From contig JAJBVG010000005.1 in the NCBI GenBank assembly GCA_020859945.1, positions 1 through 50,887 of the forward strand: DNA of 50,887 nt, read 5' to 3'. This document shows positions 25,703 to 34,478 of the stretch, piece after piece; the stretch's first letter is position 1, and each line of letters opens with the position of its first letter. The translations under genes were made by a program, and so were the position numbers. Source of the DNA: Clostridiales bacterium (lineage in GTDB: Bacteria; Bacillota; Clostridia; Oscillospirales; Oscillospiraceae). The notes below the pieces were generated by a model that saw only the letters and a program-made list of their open reading frames with translations, did not search any database and was not told the DNA's origin.

Positions 25703-28700
25703 TTGTACCTGAAAGCGCTGGAAATTCAGGGCTTTAAGTCCTTCCCCGACAAAACCGTGCTGACCTTTGGCGAGGCCATTACCGCCATCGTGGGGCCAAA
25801 CGGCAGCGGAAAATCGAATATTGCAGACGCCATCCGCTGGGTGCTGGGGGAGCAGTCCACCCGCGCCCTCCGGGGCGGCAAGATGGAGGACGTGATCTTT
25901 GGCGGCACCGCCCGGCGCAAGCAACTGGGCTACGCGGAAGTGTCCCTGATTTTGGACAACAGCGACGGCAGCCTTCCCCTGGAGGAGAGCGAGGTCATGG
26001 TCACCCGCCGGTACTACCGCTCCGGTGAAGGGGAATACTTCCTGAACCGCAGCTCCTGCCGCCTGCGGGACGTAAACGACCTGTTTATGGACACCGGCAT
26101 GGGCCGGGAGGGGTACTCCATCATCGGTCAGGGCAAAATCGACGAGATCCTCTCCACCCGCAGCGGCGAGCGCCGGGCGGTGTTCGAGGAGGCGGCGGGC
26201 ATCTCCCGCTACCGTCACCGGAAGGAGGACGCGGAGCGCAAGCTGGAGCGCACCCAGGACAATTTGCTCCGCATCGGGGACAAGATCGCCGAGCTGGAAT
26301 TGCAGCTGGAGCCGCTGGAACAGCAGGCGGAAAAGGCGAAGCAATACCTCACCATCCGGGACCGGCTGAAAGGGCTGGAAATCTCCCTGTGGATGGACAA
26401 CCTGGACCAGCTGCGCCAGCAGAGCCGCAAGCTCCAGGCCGACTGCGACGCCGCCGCCCGCCAGCGGGACGAGGCCGCCGCCGCGCAGGAAAAGCTCTAC
26501 GCCCGGGCGGAGGAAATCGCCGCCCAAATGCGGCAGCAGGACGTGGAGGCCGACCGCATCCGCAGCCAAATTTCCGATTTGGAGAGCCAGGCCAACAGCC
26601 AGGAATCGGAAATTGCCGTCCTCAAGGCCCAGGTGCGCAGCAACGAGGAAAACGCCCAGCGCCTCCAGATGGAGCTGGAGCAGCAGGCGGGTCGGGCCGG
26701 TTCCATCGCCGCCCAAATTGAGCAACGGCAGCAGCGGCTGGACGAAATCGAGGAACGCCAGCAGGAGGTCCGGGAGGCCCTGTCCCAGCGGGAGCAGGAG
26801 GCCACCGCCAACCAGCAACAGTCCAGCCAGCTGGCCGAGCAGATTTACCGCTTACAGGAACAGGAGGCCATTCAGAACGCCTCCGCCGCCGACGCAAAGG
26901 CTCTGCTCTCCGCCCTGGCCGCCTCCGAGCAGGAATTGCTGGACCGGGAGACCAGTTTGCAGGGGCAGATTCAGGAAAACGACGACCTGCTGAAACAGAC
27001 CCAACAGGAGGCCGAGGTACAGAAGAAACACCGGGCCGACCTGCGGGAGCAGGCCGAGGGGCTGCAAAACGTGCTGGGGGGCTACCAGCTCCGGCTCCGC
27101 AGCCGCCAGCAGCGGCTGAAAGGGGCCGAGGACCAGGTCAATCGCCTGACCGTGGAAGAAGGCGGGCTGCGCCATCGGGTCAACCTGCTCTCCGAGATGG
27201 AGCGAATGTACGAGGGCTACTCCAAGGCGGTCAAGTCCGTCATGCAGGCGGTCCAGCGCCGCCAGCTGACTGGGGTACACGGGCCGGTGGCCAGTTTGAT
27301 TCAGGCGCCGGAACAGTACACCGTAGCAATCGAAATCGCCCTTGGGGGCGCCATGCAGAATCTGGTGGTCTCCACCGAGGAGGACGGCAAAGCCGCCATT
27401 CAATACCTGAAACGCCGGGACGCGGGCCGGGCCACCTTCCTGCCCCTCTCCGCCGTGCGGCCCAACGCCCTCCGGGACCAGGGGGTGGAGCGCTGCCCCG
27501 GCTTCGTGGGGATAGCCAGTGAGCTGGTCACCTGCCAGGACACCTACCGGGACATCGCCGCCAACCTGCTGGGGCGGGTGGTGGTCGTGGAGGACATGGA
27601 CGCCGCCATCGCCATGGCCCGGCGGTATCGCTATCACTTCAAAATCGTCACGCTGGACGGACAGGTCTTAAACCCCGGCGGCAGCATGACCGGCGGCAGC
27701 GTCAGCCGCAGCGCGGGCATCCTCTCCCGGGCCAGGGAGCTGGAACGGCTGCAAGCCCAGCAAGCCCAGCTGCAAAGCAGCCTGGACAAGGCCCGGAAGG
27801 ACCGGGACAACTGCCAGCGGGAGGTCAACAGCGCCAGCTATGAGCTGGAGGTGGCCCAGCGGCAGCAGCAGGACCTGGACGGGCAAATCAGGAAGGCCGA
27901 AACTGAAATCTTGCAGAGCGACCTGCGGCTTTCCACCCTCCGGGACAACCGGACCCGGTGGAAGGGAGAGCTGGACGCCATCGCCCAGCGCACCGCCCAA
28001 ATCGAGGCCGACACCCAGGAGGCCCAGGGCCGCATCGCCCAGCTGGAGGGCGAAGCCGCCGCCCTCCGCGCTCAGAGCGAGGCCAAGGCCCAGGGCCGGG
28101 AGGACTACCAAAAGAAATCCGAGGAGCTGGCCCAAGCCACCGCCGCCCTTCATGTGGAGGAGGCGGCATTAGAGGGCGAATCTGCCGCCGCGCAAAAGGC
28201 GCTGGAGGAGCTGCAATCGCTGGAGCGGGACATCACCGGCGACCGGGACAGCCGCCTGCGGCAAATCGCCGACTGCGAGAGCCGGGGAACCGAGCTGCTG
28301 GAACGCATCCGCCAGCGGGAGGACCAGCTTTCCGCCCTCCAGAGCCGGAAAACCGGCCTGAACGAGCAGCTGACCCAGATGACCGCCAACCGCCTGACCC
28401 AGGAGAAGCAGCGGGTGGAGGCGGACAAAGCCGCCCGGGACAAAAACGCCGAGCTGCTGAACATGGAGCGGGAGTGCGCCGCCCTGGAGCAAAAGCGCAG
28501 CGGCGCGGCCATGGAGGAAAAACAGCTGCTGGACAAGCTGTGGGAGAACTACGAGCTGACCTACGACAGCGCCCAGTCCCAGCGGCAGGAGTTGGAGTCC
28601 CCCGCCAAGGCCGCCCGGCAAATCGCCGAGGGCAAACGGCAAATCAGCGCCCTGGGCACGGTGAACGTGGGGGCCATCGAGGAATACCGCCGCATCCGGG

Positions 28701-29272
28701 AGCGGTACGACTACCTGACCGGCCAGCGGGACGACGTGGAGCAGTCCAAAGCCGAGCTGGAGACCATCATCGGGGAAATCACCGGGGAGATGGCCAACAT
28801 CTTCCAGACCCAGTTTGACCGCATCAACGGGGCGTTCACCCAGACCTTTCAGGAGCTGTTCGGCGGCGGCACCGCCCGCCTGGAGCTTGAGGACCCGGCG
28901 GACATCCTCAACTGCGGCATTGAAATCAAGGCCCAGCCCCCCGGCAAGGCCCTGAAAACCCTGACCCTGCTCTCCGGCGGGGAGCGGGCGTTTGTGGCCA
29001 TCGCCCTGTACTTCGCCTTTTTAAAGGTGCGGCCCGCCCCCTTCGTGGTCATGGACGAAATCGAGGCCGCGTTGGACGACAACAACGTGGTGCGCTTCGC
29101 CAACTACATGCGGGGCATGAGCGACAAGACCCAGTTCATCGTCATCACCCACCGCCGCGGCACCATGGAAGAGGCCGACATCCTCTATGGCGTGACCATG
29201 CAGGAGCGAGGGGTGTCCCGGATGCTGTCGCTGGATTTGAACGAAGCGGAAAAGGCGATTAAAAGCTCTTAG
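25703..29272 (+). CDS. smc: Chromosome segregation protein SMC
   Basis: Smc is the ATPase of the bacterial condensin that compacts and separates chromosomes with ScpA/ScpB. The 1189-residue product has Walker A GPNGSGKSN (residues 31-39), long coiled coils (~170-500 and ~670-1010), a hinge at ~520-640 (GVHGPVASLI), the LSGGERA signature (~1090) and Walker B VVMDEIEAALDD. The TTG start at 25703 is chosen because AGAGGTG lies five bases upstream and MYLKALEIQGFKSF is the family N-terminus. Its TAG stop is part of a TTAGCTN repeat. ftsY follows, the usual pairing. Confidence 0.96.
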   Translation: MYLKALEIQGFKSFPDKTVLTFGEAITAIVGPNGSGKSNIADAIRWVLGEQSTRALRGGKMEDVIFGGTARRKQLGYAEVSLILDNSDGSLPLEESEVMVTRRYYRSGEGEYFLNRSSCRLRDVNDLFMDTGMGREGYSIIGQGKIDEILSTRSGERRAVFEEAAGISRYRHRKEDAERKLERTQDNLLRIGDKIAELELQLEPLEQQAEKAKQYLTIRDRLKGLEISLWMDNLDQLRQQSRKLQADCDAAARQRDEAAAAQEKLYARAEEIAAQMRQQDVEADRIRSQISDLESQANSQESEIAVLKAQVRSNEENAQRLQMELEQQAGRAGSIAAQIEQRQQRLDEIEERQQEVREALSQREQEATANQQQSSQLAEQIYRLQEQEAIQNASAADAKALLSALAASEQELLDRETSLQGQIQENDDLLKQTQQEAEVQKKHRADLREQAEGLQNVLGGYQLRLRSRQQRLKGAEDQVNRLTVEEGGLRHRVNLLSEMERMYEGYSKAVKSVMQAVQRRQLTGVHGPVASLIQAPEQYTVAIEIALGGAMQNLVVSTEEDGKAAIQYLKRRDAGRATFLPLSAVRPNALRDQGVERCPGFVGIASELVTCQDTYRDIAANLLGRVVVVEDMDAAIAMARRYRYHFKIVTLDGQVLNPGGSMTGGSVSRSAGILSRARELERLQAQQAQLQSSLDKARKDRDNCQREVNSASYELEVAQRQQQDLDGQIRKAETEILQSDLRLSTLRDNRTRWKGELDAIAQRTAQIEADTQEAQGRIAQLEGEAAALRAQSEAKAQGREDYQKKSEELAQATAALHVEEAALEGESAAAQKALEELQSLERDITGDRDSRLRQIADCESRGTELLERIRQREDQLSALQSRKTGLNEQLTQMTANRLTQEKQRVEADKAARDKNAELLNMERECAALEQKRSGAAMEEKQLLDKLWENYELTYDSAQSQRQELESPAKAARQIAEGKRQISALGTVNVGAIEEYRRIRERYDYLTGQRDDVEQSKAELETIIGEITGEMANIFQTQFDRINGAFTQTFQELFGGGTARLELEDPADILNCGIEIKAQPPGKALKTLTLLSGGERAFVAIALYFAFLKVRPAPFVVMDEIEAALDDNNVVRFANYMRGMSDKTQFIVITHRRGTMEEADILYGVTMQERGVSRMLSLDLNEAEKAIKSS

Positions 29273-29340
29273 CTTTTAGCTGTTAGCTATTAGCTATGTG
29301 TCAGCAAAACTAAGAGCTAACAGCTAACGGCTAATAGCTC
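29264..29340. repeat. TTAGCTN heptamer repeat array, copy 2, inverted pair
   Basis: Five direct heptamers (TTAGCTT, TTAGCTG, TTAGCTA types), a spacer containing ATGTGTCAGCAAAAC and four inverted heptamers. The two arms can pair into a long hairpin. The smc TAG stop (29270-29272) is within the array. Confidence 0.85.
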
Positions 29341-29392
29341 ATTTAATACATGGGACAAAATAGAAAAAGAGAACAAAACGGAGGCGACAACC

Positions 29393-30259
29393 ATGGGATT
29401 TTTCGATAAAATCAAGAAAATCGGCATTTTCAGTGGATTCAGCCAGCTGACCGACGATTTTTATGACGAGCTGGAGGAGAGCCTGATCCTCTCCGACATG
29501 GGCATGGACACCACCCTGAAAGCGGTGGACGAGTTGAAACGGCGGGTCAAGGAGCAGCGGGTGAAGGAGATTTCCCAGGCCAGGGAGATCATGAAAGACA
29601 TCCTGGTGGAGATGCTGGACCAGGGCACCACCCGCCTGCGCACCTACACCCGGCCCTCCGTTGTGCTGTTCATCGGGGTCAACGGCGTGGGCAAGACCAC
29701 CACCATCGGCAAAATTGGCGCCAGCCTGAAAGCTGAGGGCAAGACCGTCCTCTTCTCGGCGGCGGACACCTTCCGGGCGGCGGCCTCCGAGCAGCTGACC
29801 ATCTGGGCCGACCGCTGCGGTGTCCCCATCGTCAAGCAGGGGGAGGGAGCCGACCCCGCCGCCGTGGTGTTCGACTCCATCTGCGCCGCCAAAGCCAGGA
29901 ACATTAACGTGGTGCTGGTGGACACCGCCGGACGGCTCCACAACAAGCAGAACCTGATGAACGAGCTGAACAAAATCAGCCGGGTCATTCAGCGGGAGTG
30001 CCCCTACGCCTGCAAAGAGGTGCTGCTGGTGCTGGACGCCACCACCGGCCAGAACGGGCTGACCCAGGCCAAGCAGTTCAAGGAGACCTGCGGCGTGACG
30101 GGCATCGTGCTGACCAAGCTGGACGGCACCGCCAAGGGCGGTATCGCCGTAGCCATCGCCCAGGAGCTGAAGGTGCCGGTGAAGTTCGCCGGGGTGGGCG
30201 AGGGCATCGACGATTTGAAGCCCTTCGACGCAAGAGAGTTTGTGGACGCGCTGATTTAA
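29393..30259 (+). CDS. ftsY: Signal recognition particle receptor FtsY
   Basis: FtsY is the membrane-associated GTPase that docks SRP-ribosome complexes to the Sec translocon. The 288-residue product lacks the long acidic A domain and begins almost directly with the helical N domain. The G domain has GVNGVGKTTT (residues 95-104), SAADTFRAAASEQL, DTAGR and TKLDGTAKGG. It starts after GGAGGCG, 120 bases from smc, with a heptamer repeat array in between. Confidence 0.96.
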   Translation: MGFFDKIKKIGIFSGFSQLTDDFYDELEESLILSDMGMDTTLKAVDELKRRVKEQRVKEISQAREIMKDILVEMLDQGTTRLRTYTRPSVVLFIGVNGVGKTTTIGKIGASLKAEGKTVLFSAADTFRAAASEQLTIWADRCGVPIVKQGEGADPAAVVFDSICAAKARNINVVLVDTAGRLHNKQNLMNELNKISRVIQRECPYACKEVLLVLDATTGQNGLTQAKQFKETCGVTGIVLTKLDGTAKGGIAVAIAQELKVPVKFAGVGEGIDDLKPFDAREFVDALI

Positions 30260-30295
30260 CTTTGCAATTATCAGCTGTTATCCAATGGTTGATGT

Positions 30296-30365
30296 GTAGG
30301 GGCGGCCCTCGGCCGCCCTGGGTAAGCAGGTGATAGTCCGGGCGGCCACGGGCCGCCCCTACAGG
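30296..30365. repeat. GC-rich palindromic repeat, most complete copy
   Basis: A ~70-base unit begins GTAGGGGCGGCC and ends GGCCGCCCCTAC, forming perfect 12-base terminal inverted repeats, with GGGTAAGCAGGTGA in the middle. The 30260-30480 gap otherwise holds only a short heptamer-like remnant (30266-30282). Confidence 0.8.
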
Positions 30366-30480
30366 AGCCAATTGAAATTGCGCAGGCCGTTTCAAAAGAT
30401 TTATGATTGCAAACCCACCCATCGCATATTCCCACAGGGACAGACGTTGCCAACGAAACGGGCAGAAAGGAAATGAGCCA

Positions 30481-31197
30481 ATGAACAGACGGGATGGACG
30501 GGCGGCGGACGCGCTGCGCCCGGTGGAGATCACCCCCAACGTCAACGCCTTTGCGGAGGGGAGCTGTCTCATCCGCTGCGGCGAGACCATTGTGTATATC
30601 ACCGCCTCGGTGGAGGACCGCACGCCGCCCCATGTGGCGGAGGGCTGCGGCTGGCTGACGGCGGAGTACTCCATGCTCCCTCGCGCCAACCGGACCCGCA
30701 GCCGCCGGGATGTGAGCAAGTTGAAGCTCAATGGCCGCAGCGCGGAGATTCAGCGGCTCATTGGCCGGAGCCTCCGGGCGGCAGTGGACCTGTCCAAGCT
30801 GGGAGAGCGCACCATCACCATCGACTGCGACGTGTTGCAGGGGGACGGCGGCACCCGCACCGCCTCCATCACCGGCGGCTTCGTGGCCCTGGCGCTGGCC
30901 TGCCGGAAGCTGCTGGAGGAGGGGAAAATCGCGGAGAATCCCATTCTCTCCAACGTGGCGGCCATCTCCGCAGGCATCGTGAACAACGTGCCCCTGCTGG
31001 ACTTGCAGTATTACGAGGACTCCGGCGCGCAGGTGGACCTGAACTGCGTCATGAACGCCAAAGGGGAACTCATTGAGATTCAGGGCACCGGCGAGGGTCG
31101 GGCCTTCACCCTGGCGGAGCAGCAGGCGCTGGTGACCCTCTGTCAGAAGGGAATCAACGAGCTGATTGTGTTACAGAATCAGGTTTTGGGGGGATAA
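30481..31197 (+). CDS. rph: Ribonuclease PH
   Basis: RNase PH is a phosphorolytic exonuclease that trims tRNA 3' ends. The 238-residue product has RRDGRAADALRPVEI, the RNA-binding/catalytic TAEYSMLPRANRTRS, and the phosphate-site region DCDVLQGDGGTRTASITGG. The ATG at 30481 follows GAAAGGAAATGA; the frame continues upstream without family similarity. It is followed after four bases by rdgB, a common pairing. Confidence 0.96.
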   Translation: MNRRDGRAADALRPVEITPNVNAFAEGSCLIRCGETIVYITASVEDRTPPHVAEGCGWLTAEYSMLPRANRTRSRRDVSKLKLNGRSAEIQRLIGRSLRAAVDLSKLGERTITIDCDVLQGDGGTRTASITGGFVALALACRKLLEEGKIAENPILSNVAAISAGIVNNVPLLDLQYYEDSGAQVDLNCVMNAKGELIEIQGTGEGRAFTLAEQQALVTLCQKGINELIVLQNQVLGG

Positions 31198-31201
31198 CGG
31201 C

Positions 31202-31798
31202 ATGAAATTCGTCTTAGCGAGCCACAATGAGAACAAATTGAAGGAGCTGCGGGAGATTCTGGGCGCTCTGGGGGTGGAGATCGTCTCCCAGTCCGACCTG
31301 GGGCTGGACCTGGAGCCGGAGGAGACCGGCGAGACCTTCGAGGAAAACTCCCTCATCAAGGCCAAGGCCGTGATGGAGGCCAGCGGCCTCCCTGCCATCG
31401 CCGACGACTCCGGCCTCTGCGTGGATAAGCTGGGGGGCGGTCCGGGGGTCTACTCCGCCCGGTACGGCGGTCCCGGCCTCACCGACGCCCAGAAGTGCCA
31501 GCTGATTTTGCAGGCCATGCAGGGCCAATTCCCCCGGACGTGCAAATTCGTCTGCGTTATCACCTGCTGTTTCCCCGATGGAAAGGTGCTGACGGCTCGC
31601 GGGGAGTGTCCGGGGACGGTGGCCTTCACCCCCATGGGGAGCGACGGCTTCGGCTACGACCCCATCTTCTTTGTCCCGAAATTAAAAAAGACCTTCGCCC
31701 AGCTGAGCGCGGAGGAGAAAAACGCCATCTCCCACCGGGGCAACGCGCTGCGGGCCTTCGCCGGGGAGCTGGAGGCGTATTTGAAGGAGAACGTGTAA
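31202..31798 (+). CDS. rdgB: XTP/dITP diphosphatase (RdgB/HAM1)
   Basis: This housecleaning enzyme hydrolyses deaminated purine nucleoside triphosphates. The 198-residue product has the N-terminal LASHNENKLKELREIL and the DDSGLCVDKLGGGPGVYSAR metal/substrate motif, plus SDGFGYDPIFF and ISHRGNALRAF near the end. Start at ATG 31202, four bases after rph; a frame extends upstream into rph but lacks similarity. It is followed by yhbY. Confidence 0.95.
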   Translation: MKFVLASHNENKLKELREILGALGVEIVSQSDLGLDLEPEETGETFEENSLIKAKAVMEASGLPAIADDSGLCVDKLGGGPGVYSARYGGPGLTDAQKCQLILQAMQGQFPRTCKFVCVITCCFPDGKVLTARGECPGTVAFTPMGSDGFGYDPIFFVPKLKKTFAQLSAEEKNAISHRGNALRAFAGELEAYLKENV

Positions 31799-31802
31799 CT
31801 TT

Positions 31803-32147
31803 ATGGAACTGACGAGCAAACAGCGCGCCCAGCTGCGCGGCATGGCCAACGGCCTGGAGACGGTGCTGACCATCGGCAAGGACGACATCAGCGAAAACCT
31901 GGTCAAACAGGCCGACGACGCGCTGGAGGTGCGGGAACTCATTAAATGTAAGGTGCTGGAGAGCAGCACCCTCTCCGCGAAGGAAGCCTGCGACGAACTG
32001 GCAAAACGCACCCGCTCCGAGCCGGTGCAGGTCATCGGCGGCAAGTTCGTCCTCTACCGCCACAGCCACAAGCTGGGGGAGAAGTGTATCAACCTGGTGC
32101 AGCCCAAGCAGCGGAAAACCGCCGGGAAAAAATACGAGGGGAAGTAA
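31803..32147 (+). CDS. yhbY: Ribosome assembly RNA-binding protein YhbY
   Basis: The 114-residue product is a CRM-domain RNA-binding protein associated with the pre-50S subunit. LTSKQRAQLRGMANGLETVL begins the domain and the loop reads IGKDDIS, where the family often has GKxGhT. The basic tail KQRKTAGKKYEGK is usual. In related genomes yhbY leads into nadD; here a 2.5-kb cassette separates them. Confidence 0.92.
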   Translation: MELTSKQRAQLRGMANGLETVLTIGKDDISENLVKQADDALEVRELIKCKVLESSTLSAKEACDELAKRTRSEPVQVIGGKFVLYRHSHKLGEKCINLVQPKQRKTAGKKYEGK

Positions 32148-32154
32148 GCCATTC

Positions 32155-32189
32155 CCCTGTCCTCGGCGCCCCATCTTTCCATGACAGGG
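32155..32189 (+). promoter_or_regulatory. Hairpin overlapping the ribosome site of the AT-rich gene
   Basis: CCCTGTC (32155-32161) can pair with GACAGGG (32183-32189), which includes the start of the GGGAGG ribosome site. If formed, it would reduce translation of the downstream gene. Confidence 0.35.
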
Positions 32190-32198
32190 AGGTGTATC

Positions 32199-33821
32199 GT
32201 GAAAGTCTATTTGTACGAGCTGGACTCTGTCCGCAAAACCCCTGCCGAGATTCAAATTGCTCAGGAGCGGCTGTTTAAGGAAACTGTTGGGAATGGGAAT
32301 ACTGTGGTACTCAGTGCGAACCAAATCGTAGACGGCGAGGGTTTCATATACGGTTTATACGGCGATAATGGAGATAAAAACTATGACACTATCCTTGAAT
32401 TGTTTCGGACAGGAATGATAAAGGTATGCAAATTCACAGACGAAAAAACGAAAAAACAGGTAGAGTCTCTAGTCGAATACCGTATGAACAATATGGAGCG
32501 AGAGCAATTCTGTTTTTCCGGTGTGGGAAAAGACCTGAGTGTGCGCGCATACATGAGGGATGCATATGAAAACGGCGCAATTTACAAATTAGACGAATGG
32601 GTCGAGAAAAAAACAGATGAGACAGAGAAAAAGAATGCAAAGTATGTCCGTCGAGTGATAAAATTGATTTATGAACTTGGAATGTACAATATTTGGGAAG
32701 AGGAAGATACAGAGATAAGGGTAACTTTTGAGGACTTGATGAACTACATCCTTCATCCAAAGTCCATGGGAGTGCAAGCGCAGAAGCAGTACAATGATAC
32801 AATAAAAGACTGCCCGGAAATTCTGTGTGCGATAGACTTGCTCCATAAGCTCGATAAAACAATAGAAAGTGGGGTAAGAAATCGCAGATCTCCCTGGCGA
32901 GAACCAAAAGAAAAACTGAATCCAACTGGATTCACGATATACCAAACTGCAAGCGCCGAGGATAAGGCAAACGCCCAAATTATCATTGACCTGTGTTACA
33001 ATATCGCAGTTGAGTCAGGCATTGCAGGCATATCCGTAGAATATGGGACACCTCATAGAACAGGCAAAAAAGGAACACGCTTATCAGGTCAGCAAATCCA
33101 GGAAATTCGGGAAGAGCAATGTGTTCATCTGCTGAAAAAAATCAAAAAACATGTGGAAGATAGACAAAGCGCCCCAGCGGAAATAACACGAGAACAAATC
33201 GAGCTACCGATGTGGGGAGACGCTCTGGATGTTATCAATGAAACGGACCTTAAAGAAAAAAGGAAAAACGAGGAAGAAGCGCCGTTTCCACCACCCCGAA
33301 AAATTCCAAAAATGATTGAGGCGCAAAGGAAAAAGTGGAATAAAAAATTTGACAGGGCCATTAGACGACGAATTCAGCATTTGCTGCGTTATTTGTTAAT
33401 TTTGGTATTGGTGATATGTTTAGTTGACCCGGTAGTCGAGCCGTCTTTGAAATATATAATTCGCAAATTTGCTGAGTTTTTACGTTGCATTCCTTTTGTC
33501 AGTGTGCTAAAGAGCGTTCCACTTTTTTTGCGCATAGTATCGTATGTGACATCACATGTTTCTGTATATTCTGCAATAACGTACATAATAGCATATTTGT
33601 TAACTTATCTAATTGATTGGTTTATTCAAAAAAAGGGCAGTGGAGAGGATGCGGTGCAAACAGTTTGCAGGGTGTGGACATTGCTCAGGAAGAAAAATAG
33701 GATTGAGAAATATTTAACGGGAATGGGTTGGTTTTCTCGACAGGTTCATAGAATTTGCACACACTGTAAAGAAACAACGAGTAAAATTTTCAAAAAGACC
33801 GCCGAAACGGAAGGACGCTGA
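32199..33821 (+). CDS. AT-rich membrane-anchored protein of unknown function
   Basis: The 540-residue product has clearly lower GC and different codon use (AAA, ATA, TTT-rich) than all its neighbours except the gene at 35966, so horizontal transfer is likely. It starts at GTG with GGGAGGTG upstream, giving MKVYLYELDSVRKTPAEIQI; an ATG 18 bases earlier is in frame but lies in the ribosome site. Residues 1-~380 are soluble, charged and helical, with a proline-rich linker (PFPPPRKIPK, ~365). Transmembrane segments lie at ~395-415 and ~455-476, with a further hydrophobic stretch between, and a basic C-terminal tail follows. The topology suggests a large cytoplasmic N-terminal domain. I recognise no family. 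The next gene, a Nudix hydrolase, starts six bases later, so they are probably cotranslated. Confidence 0.7.
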   Translation: MKVYLYELDSVRKTPAEIQIAQERLFKETVGNGNTVVLSANQIVDGEGFIYGLYGDNGDKNYDTILELFRTGMIKVCKFTDEKTKKQVESLVEYRMNNMEREQFCFSGVGKDLSVRAYMRDAYENGAIYKLDEWVEKKTDETEKKNAKYVRRVIKLIYELGMYNIWEEEDTEIRVTFEDLMNYILHPKSMGVQAQKQYNDTIKDCPEILCAIDLLHKLDKTIESGVRNRRSPWREPKEKLNPTGFTIYQTASAEDKANAQIIIDLCYNIAVESGIAGISVEYGTPHRTGKKGTRLSGQQIQEIREEQCVHLLKKIKKHVEDRQSAPAEITREQIELPMWGDALDVINETDLKEKRKNEEEAPFPPPRKIPKMIEAQRKKWNKKFDRAIRRRIQHLLRYLLILVLVICLVDPVVEPSLKYIIRKFAEFLRCIPFVSVLKSVPLFLRIVSYVTSHVSVYSAITYIIAYLLTYLIDWFIQKKGSGEDAVQTVCRVWTLLRKKNRIEKYLTGMGWFSRQVHRICTHCKETTSKIFKKTAETEGR

Positions 33822-33827
33822 CCAACC

Positions 33828-34475
33828 ATGACAAACCAACAATCCCCCAACATTGACCGCTATTTCGAGCTGATGGCCGCCCGCCCGGAGGAGTTTCAGA
33901 ACAATGGCCCTCTGACCATCGTGAAAGACCGGGAACAGATTTGCCAGTTCGCAGAACGCACCGGCAAGCCGGTGGGGGTGGTATACGAGAGCGCCTTTCA
34001 CCTGATGGTGGTGGACGTGGTGCAAAACGGGGACGGCTCCTGCTTTGCCTATGAGCGCATCCTCAACACCAACCCCAAGGACGCGGTGGTGGTCATCCCC
34101 CGATATCAGGGCCAGTATGTGCTGCTGCTGCAATACCGCCACGCCCTGCGGGGGTATCAGTACGCCTTCCCCAGGGGGTTTGGCGAAGGGCTGTCCGCCC
34201 TGGAAAACGCCCACAAAGAGGTCCGGGAAGAGCTGCGCTGTACAGCATCTCAGTTTTTCTACCTGGGCCAGGTGGTGGCCGACAGCGGGCTTTCCGGGAC
34301 GCGGGTGAAGGTGTACCAGTGCGAAATTTCAAAGCCGGCCCCCCGGCCGGGCTATGAGGAAATTCAAAAGGCCATCGTCTGCACGGAGCAAGCGCTCCGC
34401 CAGATGATCGGCCAGGGAAAAATCGACGACGGCTTTACGCTGTCGGCGCTGTGCTTGCAAGCGGAAAGGAACTGA
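33828..34475 (+). CDS. Nudix hydrolase in the inserted cassette
   Basis: The 215-residue product has an ADP-ribose-pyrophosphatase-like layout: an N-terminal strand-rich part (residues ~20-75) then the Nudix domain with VLLLQYRHALRGYQYAFPRG and box core ALENAHKEVREELRC. The metal-binding EVREE segment is present, but the position normally glycine is arginine (EELRC), and the first glutamate of the box is displaced. It starts six bases after the AT-rich gene and ends three bases before a small membrane protein gene. Its base composition matches the host, unlike the upstream gene. The substrate is unknown. Confidence 0.85.
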   Translation: MTNQQSPNIDRYFELMAARPEEFQNNGPLTIVKDREQICQFAERTGKPVGVVYESAFHLMVVDVVQNGDGSCFAYERILNTNPKDAVVVIPRYQGQYVLLLQYRHALRGYQYAFPRGFGEGLSALENAHKEVREELRCTASQFFYLGQVVADSGLSGTRVKVYQCEISKPAPRPGYEEIQKAIVCTEQALRQMIGQGKIDDGFTLSALCLQAERN

Positions 34476-34478
34476 CCT

